A stretch of DNA of 64,000 nt from Dryas octopetala (lineage: Eukaryota > Streptophyta > Magnoliopsida > Rosales > Rosaceae), in NCBI GenBank assembly GCA_963921425.1, contig OY992832.1:7626001-7690000 (forward strand), in the 5' to 3' direction. Under the pieces are notes generated by a model. It worked only from the letters and a program-made list of their open reading frames with translations, was not told the DNA's origin and did not search any database. Positions 35,657 through 45,919 of this stretch are shown piece after piece. Position 1 is the first letter of the stretch. Every line of letters starts with the position of its first letter. The position numbers and the translations under genes are program-made.

Positions 35657-37301
35657 ATAGACGTTAGAAACCTTCATTCTTTATGTTTAAGGGTTTCCAC
35701 AGGAATCTAAAATTGCTGAGACTTTTATAGCATTTCTTAATGTATGATGATAACCAATCTACTTGATCTCTAGAGCATACCTGAAGTGCATAGCATCTGT
35801 TGACATCATATTTGTTATCTTCCCAGTTGGGAACTTCTTACGGTCCACATGATTTAGTCTTAAAGATCTACGAAATACAGCAGTACCTACAAGAAAGGAA
35901 AACCAAATTTTCATGAATCACACAACATGAAACAGAATTGGGCAATTGAACCGACCAAAACGGCATTAGAGGCTGAATGAGATTTAATACAAAATAAAAA
36001 AAATGAAAAACATAACTGAATTAGCTTGTTAATATACACAAAGAACTTTACCAAAGTTGACCTCAGCCAAAAACCGACCCGCATAACATTCTGGAAATAC
36101 TGAGATTCACAGAGCACACCAAATGACTGGACAAAGATGAATAAACTTGGACAAAGATGAACAGTGCACACCAAATGTATCTTGCAATATTTTTGCAAAT
36201 TTAACTCATCAGCTCTCATTTTTCATAAATTTAATTTAAACCCATTACAGGAAGCTCCTGGAGCAACTTCTAGCTCGAAAAGAATAAGCAGAGTTTTTCA
36301 TGGTGCAGACATATACAGAAATTTGATGCAGTATTATTTCAAATATGCAGGGATGGCAATCAAATCATTACAAGTAAATAATATGAGAAATGCAAGTACA
36401 AAAGTCAACCTCATAACAAAATCTCAAAGGGAAATCCATCACACACAAAAAAGTGCCAAAGAAACATATACGCCTGACAAATCAGAAAACTAGACAAACT
36501 CTGCCTCTTCACACATGTAGATTTCTAATTGAGGCTTTGGCGAGAAAGAAACTAACCTGAAAGAGATGATTTAATAGAATGGGACCCGCAACCTGAGAAA
36601 GATCATCACCCATCTACAACATGTTCAAAGTAAAATTAGTAAACTTCTTAAGAGTCATCAAACTTTTAAATCAACATTGTTTCTGACAATGTACACACAA
36701 ATAAACTTGCACATGTATTAAACAAAACATTAGAGCCATATATCCATGAAGAATTAAAACTTCATTCCCAACTCCCGAGAAATAATGTTTATATACAATA
36801 TAAGTTCTGTTAATATATGCTTTTGAAAATATATTTTGCTTTTTAGACTTTGTAAACTGCGGAAAAGTTCATTACCTTGAAAAAGCCCTACCCACCAGAA
36901 CCTACATACAACATTTTAACAAAAGCAATTAAAATAAGGTGGAAATGCAATTAGCATTTGTTGGGCAATAGAGAACTGATAATTGAGAAATTTATTGCTA
37001 TGATTGAGAACTTATTCAAAAAAAAAAAAAAAATTCCTATTAAAATGGTAGTTCAACCATTACCTTCCTCCAAGGCTACAATTCAATACTCTTAGAAGTT
37101 AGAAGCCATGGCTTGGACTTTTGAGATTCTTCAACCCAACATTTCTGGAACCTGCAAATCAAAACTGTTATGCATGTTGTGCACTGGACACACAAAATTG
37201 TGTAAAAGCAACTGGGAGGCAACATGAAGTGGACCTTTTAATCAATTTCTCATTTGATCCCATGTGTCCAACTTCCAAACATCTGTTTCAGTGATGGGTT
37301 T

Positions 37302-37355
37302 TCTCTATCGGAATATATTTTGGATACATCGATCCAAAATATTTTCCGATAGAGA
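37302..37355. repeat. short hairpin, 24 nt arms and 6 nt loop
   Basis: The arm tctctatcggaatatatttt continues to ggat and pairs with its complement at 37332-37355 with one mismatch; the loop is acatcg. It may be a minimal inverted repeat or a small-RNA precursor. Confidence 0.7.
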
Positions 37356-37746
37356 TGCACAAGACAATAGTAAGTAGGTGTAGTCTGTAGAGTACATGGA
37401 ATATCCACCTAACAATTAAGAAAATTAAAAATTACAGAATTACATAACTCCTGTCTAATCAAGATCAAGCCAATGGTAGAACATTCTCAGTTTATCCATT
37501 AAGCACATATATGCTCCTCCCTAAGCAATAACTCAAAGACTAAGGCCATTTCAAAGTTATAAAACTCTGTATCAACTGCGCCAAGTTTAAGAATTACTTA
37601 CAGCATGCCTTGCAGGGAAAATTTTCTCTTCTCCAGGATAGTGCTTCATATTCAACATTGTCAAGAGATTCAGATTGCAAAACAGTGTAGCCGGGATAAG
37701 CATCCAAATTAGGAACATAAACAAGAAGTAGAATTCCAAACAACAC

Positions 37747-38664
37747 CTACATCAGAACAATAACCACAGACCAAACTGTAATCTACACGATATGGAATGA
37801 CTTAAAAAAAAAAAACTAAGATCTATATTCTCTACTAATACAACTGATGTATTGTATTATACTGTTACTAATTACTATAGACTTGGACATCTAAGTTTGG
37901 TACAAGAATAAGGTGAAAAAAGAAGAGGGCTGGAGTAAAACTAACTACTGATATCTTTTAAAATTGACATATGCCTAAAAGGGTTTGATTCAGTGATAAA
38001 CATACAAGGCAAAGACTACAAACAGTAAAAACTGGAGGATAATAAAAGAAAAACAAAGACCAATAATGACACAAGAAAAACCAGATTTTTGCATGGTTCA
38101 CACCCCACGTCACCAAACAAAAATCATAAAACAAAAATAAGCAGGGCTTCACATACTAAAACAAGTGTGACTGTGAAGTAAAACATGTGTCAAAAGTAAA
38201 ACAAATTTGCCATGCCCAGAAAAACACAAACACAAACACAAACACAAACTCTGTCATATAATAAATAATGCAAGCGAATGAAAAAATAGAGAAGCACCAA
38301 TGCACTATACATGCTTACCAAATACCTGGCCAATTTCAAAATAAAACGAAAGAAAAAAAGAAAAATCAGACGCACAAAATTCCATAAAATAAGACAGTGA
38401 AGTGAAGATAAACGTATGAGAAGGAAGGAAACTAACTAGATTAAAACAGACCTCGGTCGAAATTAGGGTTTCTTTATAGTGGAGGCATTGCGTTGCGTAT
38501 GGGAATGGGAATAGGAATGGGCCTCTTGTCTTGGAATGGAAGCAATGAGAAAGAGAAAGGGAGTCGGAGAGTGAGTGACTTCTCCGAGAGGTCTGTGCGT
38601 GAGTGTGACTCTGTAGTTGTGTGTGTTAGTGAATAGTGAGTGAGTGGAGGTGACCGTTAATTTA
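37747..38664. other. upstream side of the ABCC pseudogene
   Basis: No complete first exon was recognised. The segment aaattagggtttc near 38459 on the plus strand looks like ordinary leader or promoter sequence. Contains a (caaaca)n tract near 38226-38250. Confidence 0.35.
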
Positions 38665-39003
38665 GAGGCCTGCTATTTGCACACCCTAAAATTTCTTTTT
38701 GCACACTCCAAAATTTTAATTTGTGAAATGACAAAAAATACCTAAAACAAAATTACCCAAAACCTCATCCCCTCTATCTCTCCTTCCCTCTCTTTGCCAT
38801 CTCTCCCCGTCACAGCCCCAACCACCTCAGCCCCGCCCCAGCCCACCCCAGCCCCGACAACCCCAGCCCCGCCTCTTCTCACCCCAACCCAGCCCCGACC
38901 ACCCCAGCCCTGCCCCAGTCCACCCCAACCCAGCCCCGACCACCCTAGCCCCGCCCCTTTTGCTTGCAGCACCACCGCGCGCAGCGCCTTCCAGCCACCG
39001 TCG

Positions 39004-39057
<54 letters not shown>

Positions 39058-39612
39058 AGTAGCTGGTTCGGCGAGTACTTGCCGAACGGGTCCTTGATGT
39101 TCGGTGGGTACCTGCCGAACAACACTCACATCGTTCGGCGGATGACTGCCGAACGAGTGTGACATTTTCGGCGGACCAGTGTCGAGCGGATGCCCAGCTG
39201 CGCGAGGGAGGAGAGAGGGAGGAGGTGGTGCTGCGGGGGAGGAGAGAGAGAGAGGAGGGTGGTGCGGGGAGGGTGCGGGAAGGAAGGAGGTGGTCGGGTG
39301 AGGGGCTGGGTGGGTGGGTCGGGGCTGGGGTGGGCTGTGACGGGGCTGGGGTGGTCGGGGCTGGGTTAGGGTGGGCTGGGGAAGAAAGAGAGGGAGGGGG
39401 ATGGGTGGTCCGGTGAGGAGGGAAGGGGTGTGTTTTTTTTTTTTTTTCTGAGTTGATGGGGTGTGTTGGATAAAATGGGGATATTATGGTAATTGGGAGG
39501 GGTGTGTGTATGAGAAAATTTAATTATGGGAAGGGTGTGAGGGTGTGAAATGAGAAAAAGTAAAAAAAGGGTGTGCAAAAAGAAATTTTGGGGTGTGCAA
39601 ATAGCAGCACTC
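38665..39612. mobile_element. 948 bp foldback element with GC-rich arms
   Basis: Termini gaggcctgctatttgcacac and (reverse complement) gagtgctgctatttgcacac, flanked by the 8 bp duplication TTAATTTA (38657-38664 and 39613-39620). The inner arms are C-rich at the left (ccccgaccaccccagcccc) and G-rich at the right. There is a (CT)n run at about 39006-39054 and, at the centre, three successive palindromic words of the form ttcggc...gccgaa (39068-39140). Non-coding; hAT or Mutator type. Confidence 0.85.
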
Positions 39613-40107
39613 TTAATTTATTGATACTGAGGCGGTGGGTTAGCGTTAATTTTACGCCTCCTAATGGCGGTGGGTTAGCGTTGATTTTACGTTGGGCTTT
39701 ACAATTGGATCCGGCCCATCCCAACTTTAATATTAGGGCTGGGCTTTCGTTTTAAAATTCCAACTCGGAGCCCAGTTTCAATTCTTCTGTTACTTTTTAT
39801 TTAGAAACACCTTTTTATTAATGGTCAAATAAATTTTTTTTTTTTTAAACACCTTTTTATTTTTCTAAAAAATATTTAGTTTTGAAATTTCATCTAAGGA
39901 CAGAATTGGAATTTTAGGGAAAGAATTCTGATTTAACAGAAAAGTGGACGTATGTGCCACATTGGGATACAGAGCAAAGTGTAAGTGGTTATTAATAAAA
40001 ATAATTTTTTGGATAGTAAAATTAAAAATGCCCTATAATATGGGCGGTATTAATGCAACAAAACACTTTTCAACGATTAATTTCTTGTATGTCAATATGT
40101 GACAACA
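39613..40107. other. spacer
   Basis: Contains two copies of ggcggtgggttagcgtt about 34 bp apart (near 39632 and 39666). No gene. Confidence 0.4.
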
Positions 40108-42194
40108 TGTAATGGGTTATAAAGAGGAACAACTCCTTGCCAAACTGTTCGTATGACTAATCATCTCGGCATAACGACAAGTCACACAAGGCCCAACACC
40201 ATGCTGTTTGGGCCTAGACCCAAAAGACTAAGCCCTTCCTGGGCTCCTAGCCCATGATCCACTAGGCTCCGGCCTCATGGGCCCCGGCCCCCTGGGCCCC
40301 GGCCTCTTAGGCTCCGGCCTCCCAAGCTCAAGCCTCCCGGGCCCCCGGCCCGTGTCAACTCACTCGGATCCTCGAGACCGGTGCCACGTGGCGCTCCTAC
40401 AGTGCAAGTCACCACAAAGGACACGTGTCGTCACCGGATTGGTTGACACTCTTCCAAAGGTACTATAAAAGAGGTACCTTCTTGTCACAAAAGGACAAGG
40501 GAAATCATTATTATACTATTCACTCACTCTGCTCTCAGATCTCTCTGAACACTGACTTGAGCGTCGGAGGAGCTTTGGCCGGCACCACACCGGTGCCCTT
40601 CCCGCTCACTTTTGTGTACCTGTGCAGGGTGCTTGGATACCATTATCTCTCATTACTCACCAGTCGGACCCAGCTACCCGTTCCTGCCCCACTTCGACGT
40701 GTCATCCACTCAGTGGTGGGTCAACGGGCCTACGTGGTTCGACTCGACGTTGACTGCTTTACCATTTTTGAGCATCAACAGTTTGGCGCCGTCTGTGGGA
40801 AAGGTACAACTTTTCCCCATTGAATTCTCTACCCTCAGTTGAGGTGCAAAGACCTTCCGAGCTTCCGAGCTCCCTAGCTTCCGAGCTCCCTAGCTTCCGA
40901 GCTACCGACCCTCACAATGTCTGACGGAGGTCCTATCCTCGACCAAGTTGACAACACCCCGCTGGTTGACAAGCGAGGTAAGAAGACTGCCGAATCTGAT
41001 CAGGAAGAGTACATCCAGCGTTTGGAGGCTCAGCTCCAACGAACCCAGGAACAGCTCGACCTCCAAAAAGGTGCAACACAGCTTTATGAGCGACTCCTCC
41101 GTGACAGGGAAGGACATACCCCTCCCCGGAGTGGTGAGAGGAGGAACCCCCATGACAGGGACGAACACACCACTCTCCGGAGTGGTGAGATGAGGGATCC
41201 CCCCCGAAGGGACCAAAATGTTCCCCGCCAATTGGATGTAGGGCAAGGTAGCCATCCGCCCCCAGGTTTCCAAAAGAGACTTGTCCACCCGGTCAGCCGG
41301 GCTCGATCTGGCGAGCATCCTACCCGCTCTGAGGAGTTCCACATTTACCGGGACTGTCGTCATCTGCTCGACGACAACCGCTCTCGGCGAGAAGAGCAGC
41401 GGACGAACCGGGGCGAATCCAACCCGCGTGCCCGAGACTTGGAGGAGGAGCAGGGGCGATCCAACCCGCGCCCCCGAGACTTGGAGGAAGAGCAGGCCCC
41501 CCGTCCCAAACGACGACGGGGAGAAGAGCAGGTCCTCTCGACTGGGCGCCGCGCAGAAAATAACACTTATATAAGTGAACAAGTCGCTGACTCCGGTAAC
41601 AGCGGCTCTCTTCCACCAGACCAGCTCCAGCAACTTCTCATGGACATCAGTGAGCGCCTGAAAAGAGTGGAAGGAGGAAGTCGGGGTGGGCACCCATCTT
41701 TAGAAACAAGGGAGCTGCCTGGACCTTTCACAGCTCGCATCCTATCCGCTCCTCCGGTTGGCGACGTCCGACCTCCCAAAATCACTCCATACACAGGGAA
41801 GGAAGACCCATATGATCACCTCATGAGTTTCAGATCCGCTCTGGAATCTAAAGGTGCTGATGACATTACGAAGTGTCGAATCTTCCCTTCCACCCTCTCT
41901 GGCAGTGCAAGGGACTGGTTCTACCAACTTCCTCCGGGCTCGGTTGATTGTTTCAATGAGCTCCGAGAGCTCTTCCTGGGCCAGTATATCATCCAGACCG
42001 ATAGAATCTACACCACGGATGACCTGACTCGAGTCCGACAGGGCAGCAGGGAATCCCTCCGGGAGTACATCACTCGATTTCAGCTAGAACGATCCCGGTG
42101 TCGCGACTGTGATGAGAAGGTAGCCTTCGCTGCTTTCAAGGGTGGTCTCCAAGAGGGTAGAAAGAGGGCAGAACCATTTTCCTTAAACAATTAA
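40108..42194 (+). mobile_element. 5' part of a gypsy (Tat-like) LTR retrotransposon
   Basis: LTR of about 670 bp ending CATCAACA at 40780 (start uncertain, near a tgtaatggg), with TATAAAA at 40464 and GC-rich ggccccggcc-type minirepeats in its 5' half. The primer-binding-site-like tggcgccgtctgtggga starts at 40783, followed by gag. Protease, reverse transcriptase, integrase and the 3' LTR are absent; the element stops near 42160-42194. Confidence 0.8.
40917..42194 (+). CDS. gag polyprotein of the truncated gypsy element
   Basis: 425 aa frame beginning MSDGGPILDQVDNTPLVDK. The first half is charged and low in complexity, with a predicted coiled coil (YIQRLEAQLQRTQEQLDLQ) and Arg-rich repeats. 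The second half, residues 285-415, is a Retrotrans_gag domain (PYTGKEDPYDHLMSFRSAL, SGSARDWFYQLPPGSV, then YITRFQLERSRCRD). The C-terminal residues RKRAEPFSLNN come from flanking sequence, so the frame is cut by the element's break. Transposon gene, not a host gene. Confidence 0.85.
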   Translation: MSDGGPILDQVDNTPLVDKRGKKTAESDQEEYIQRLEAQLQRTQEQLDLQKGATQLYERLLRDREGHTPPRSGERRNPHDRDEHTTLRSGEMRDPPRRDQNVPRQLDVGQGSHPPPGFQKRLVHPVSRARSGEHPTRSEEFHIYRDCRHLLDDNRSRREEQRTNRGESNPRARDLEEEQGRSNPRPRDLEEEQAPRPKRRRGEEQVLSTGRRAENNTYISEQVADSGNSGSLPPDQLQQLLMDISERLKRVEGGSRGGHPSLETRELPGPFTARILSAPPVGDVRPPKITPYTGKEDPYDHLMSFRSALESKGADDITKCRIFPSTLSGSARDWFYQLPPGSVDCFNELRELFLGQYIIQTDRIYTTDDLTRVRQGSRESLREYITRFQLERSRCRDCDEKVAFAAFKGGLQEGRKRAEPFSLNN

Positions 42195-45100
42195 CAATGT
42201 AAACAAATCTTGACCAAAAAAAAAATATATATATATATATAAATACAATGGAATTTTGGTTTTGGGTTTGCCTATTGGGCTCTGGACCTCTGGTTATTGC
42301 CTTGTTTTGGAAATTTGGACTGTCCTTGATGGCCTTGGATTGTAGTCCCTAGTTTTTGGTTATTTTACAGATCTGGGTTTGTTTTTTTATTTCCTTGCCT
42401 TTGGCCTTTTGTACCTCCTTTGCCTTTCCCCCCCCGCCAAAACAAAATCTGGACAAGAATCAACAAGAAATCAAAACTAGAAACCATGGCTAAGATTAGT
42501 CAACCACCTTTGGTTTTTCTTCTTTTTGCAATAATACTACCAAGTGGTTTTAGCAATTAAAAGACAAAAAAGATTCATAAAATCGGACAGCAATTAATTC
42601 TGATTAAATAATCAAGGTTGTTGGTGTATCAAATCTAAATTATATACTTTTTTGTGGGTCTCTTCTGAAGTCAATTTAGTTGGATTTGATTATTTTAACC
42701 AAATTTGTTTTCCTGTATATAGTGGACTCTGTACTAGAGCCTCTAGACAATGATTGATTATTAAGCTGTGATTGCATGCATTGAGCTAGGTGGAGTGGAA
42801 TCATAAAGTCGGTTGCATTAACATTGTGGTGCTTGTAAATATAATTGTGAAATTTTTCCAAATTTTCATAAAACAAAATAAAATATCTTTTGCACCAACT
42901 TAATGAAAAAAATAATAATTGCAGATAATATTGTAATATAGCCAAATGCCAAATGGGATTTCTGTAGTAAACTTATTGAGTTCGTTCATATTTTTTTTTT
43001 GAGAGGGGACTTCGTTCCTTCTTCATCTATCATTTCTTAATTTTTTCTTTGTATGATTGGGAATGGCTTCTAAATTGCACCTTCAATGAATATCGGTTTA
43101 GAAATAAAAGAAAATGCCACGTTGATATGTCATCTGCATGCAGGAAAACCCTAAAACACATTTTCATCATCCATTTCTAAGCTACCTATGCTTTAATTAA
43201 GAAATGCCTGGCTAATAAGGGCACCAAGAAAGGGTGTACTATAATTTTCTTTGGGGATGGGGGTCTAAATAAAAGGGGTTAGTATTTAGCTAACCTAAGA
43301 GCCGACGGTAAGAAAAAATTAATAAATATTTTGTATGACCCACATGATTTGGCCTATACATGTGGCATATAAATAGTGCACATGTACTGTAAAACAATAT
43401 GTAAAGAGGTCAAGAGAGATCAAGAAACATATTCTCCTCTATATTGATGACTCACCTACGTACAAATTACATTCATATTGGTTTATTCTTAAGTTGTTAA
43501 ATCATGAATAGTATGTAGCTTATAGCTTAATAGAATTTTTGCATTAAGTTATTGTGAAATTATGTGGATAGTGCTAGTTCTTTCTCTATCAAATAATTCA
43601 AATTAGAGAAAACTTGTATAAATATGTTCTTGAAAGAGTATTTAAATCAAACAAGTAAACATTTTATGAAAGCTCGTACATCAATTATAGCCTTTATAGG
43701 CAAACATTTTGTCAAAGAATATTAAGTTTTGGATGCAACTTATACCTACAAGTCTTTGTCTTTCAAAGCTCATAAACCCTTTTTGTTCACTATTCAATTG
43801 ATGAGCTGTGTATTCAATTGTTTGATGACTTCCATATATTAGATGCTATGTTGATTTTGTTTTTTTCCTTTTTTCTTTTGCATTAAAAATATACTTCTTA
43901 AAATAAACAATATAGGAGATCCATGAAAAGAAAAACCCTATTAAGAAAATAGGTAATGTGAATACAGTGCACAAGGACAGCAGTAACAATGATAAAGACT
44001 TTCTTACTATACTTCAATCATTTCTACTCTTAAATAATTTAACCTATACTATTATGAAGACAATAATCTTTATCAATCATTATAATATGGAAAAATGTCA
44101 ATTCTACCGTATTGATTAAAATTTTGTTACATACTTCTGTTCTCATTTTTTATGTAATCAGCAATATGGATTTCTTTTTTCTAACAGTCTCACCATTTTT
44201 TTTTTTTCCTTTTCACCAATTAGTTAAGAAAATAAGATATTTTGCCCTTTGAGATGACGTTTTAGATTGTTTAATAGTTATTTATTTCCATGCATTTATG
44301 TATATATCATACATGTGCAGATAACGCATGCATCAATCTACGTATCCATTTAAATATTTATGTACATACTGAAATCTGTATAAAATAAGTAAATCATAAT
44401 TATTTTAAATTTTAATATAGATTAACTTAGTATCACAACTAGAGATATCTTTAGGAAAAAAATTTGATTTTAGAAAAAACAGCAAATCACGATAACTTTA
44501 AGAATCGTTTATTCGTAAAAATGGTTCAACAAGAAATTTTTTTTTTTTTTATATATATTAAATAATTTTAGTCAAAAGAAATGCTGAATGGCCCATTTAT
44601 GTATTATTATTTTTGTTGTTCGAAAGAGTGGGTGCACTGCTAGTTTCAAAACCTATCTGGCTGTCTCCATAGTCCATTCAAGATGAAATTAGACAAAGCC
44701 ATGGTCTGCGCAGATGAACATAATATAGTAAAAAAGAAGGAAGGTTCATGGAAGCAAGAAGAAAGAGAGACAGAGGAACAGAGAAACATGGCTGAATAAA
44801 TGGCAAGAAGATGATGAACTACTGACCAAAATTCACAGAGTTCCAAGGACTCTTTAGGGGTACTTTAGGTACGGACAAGGACACAAGTTACAGACTTACA
44901 GTCCTTGCTAATAATTGGACAAATATAAGGGGTAGTATTGGAATGCCTCAAGAATAATTGTATGAATACATTATTATTGCATTTGTGCTGTTTATCATAT
45001 CCGGATATCCCAGACATGAGCATGTGACCCACTTCATAAATAATGGAAGCCCATCTCAGGCAGCCAACAGTTGCCATTCTCACTCACATATATATATATA

Positions 45101-45904
45101 TATATAAATATAAAATAGAGATTTTGAAGAAAATAAAATACTTCACCAAAAAAAAAACTTGCATAAAGAAAACACCACCTGTTACAGCAGTTACAATAGA
45201 AGTATAGAACCATAATTAATAAAGGTGCAAATTTAATGCTGTCATTTATCAGATTCTTGGCTCTTTTGGAAAGATACAAGACAAAGCAAGATGAAATGAA
45301 CTTTTCCAATCTGTTTCCAACAACAACCCATGTTCCTTTTTCTTATTTTACCTTATTCAGAGAGAACCCCATTTCAGAAGCACAATCCTTTTTGAAGTTC
45401 TTTCTTTTTCCTTCCCCCCTGTTTTTCTTGATTTTGAGTCTCACTGGTGAAAAAAATTTGTCATCTTTGCAATCTTTTGCTATCCCCCTTTGCCCCAAAT
45501 CTTGAATATCTTCTTGCTTCAGATCTAATAGCTAATTGGGTGTGTGGATTTCTGAGAGATTAGTACAAGAAAAAGTTGCAGGTGGGTTTTCAAAAACCAG
45601 TCTTTCTCCAAATGCAAAGATGAGTGATGAAGGTAACTTGATGTTTCTGCTAGAGCATGAATGTTCTTCAAGTTATTGAATTGAGACACCTACAAACTTG
45701 TGTTGTTATCTGAGTGTTTTTCTTATGTGGCTTTGGTAACTGGAAACCCAGGTCAAGATTCTCGAAGATGATGCCCTTCATGTCATTTAAGAGTTGGTTT
45801 TCCATGCTTTAGTACAAATTGTGCTTGGTTGATATTGGGTTGGTTCTTGTTTTTCCTTAGGGACCCTTTCCTTCTTTTCTTGATAAGCACCAAAAAAAGA
45901 ACTC
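42195..45904. other. 3.7 kb intergenic region
   Basis: AT-rich, with a TA run near 42225 and another near 45090. No gene is supported. The last few hundred bases hold the leader and promoter of the receptor kinase; a 5'UTR intron is possible between about 45635 and 45880 but not proven. Confidence 0.45.
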
Positions 45905-45919
45905 TTGCACAAATTGGTG

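Larger units (their letters stand above)
35334..37746 (-). pseudogene. ABC transporter subfamily C (ABCC1/2-like, MRP), truncated
   Basis: ABCC proteins pump glutathione or other conjugates into the vacuole. Minus-strand exons: 37746-37602 ([19 protein letters not shown]), 37151-37064 (FQKCWVEESQKSKPW), 36613-36557 (DDLSQVAGPILLNHLFQ), 36126-36052 (SFGVLCESQYFQNVMRVGF), 35886-35781 (FRRSLRLNHVDRKKFPTGKI, then TNMMSTDA), 35514-35420 (QTCQQLHGIWSAPFRI, then GSLMLVLMIPIQ), perhaps a stub at 35353-35334. These belong to the first membrane domain only; both nucleotide-binding domains and the rest are absent. Lesions: a frameshift in the second exon, a one-base deletion at the start of the fifth, and a deletion of about 40 bp in the sixth. 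The minisatellite begins about 400 bp beyond the break. Confidence 0.85.

Noticed and set aside
38742..39416. Frames rich in Pro/Ser or Gly/Arg on both strands
   Set aside because: Fall inside the GC-rich arms of the foldback element and mirror each other.
40902..41693. 263-codon minus-strand frame
   Set aside because: Antisense shadow of the gypsy gag gene.
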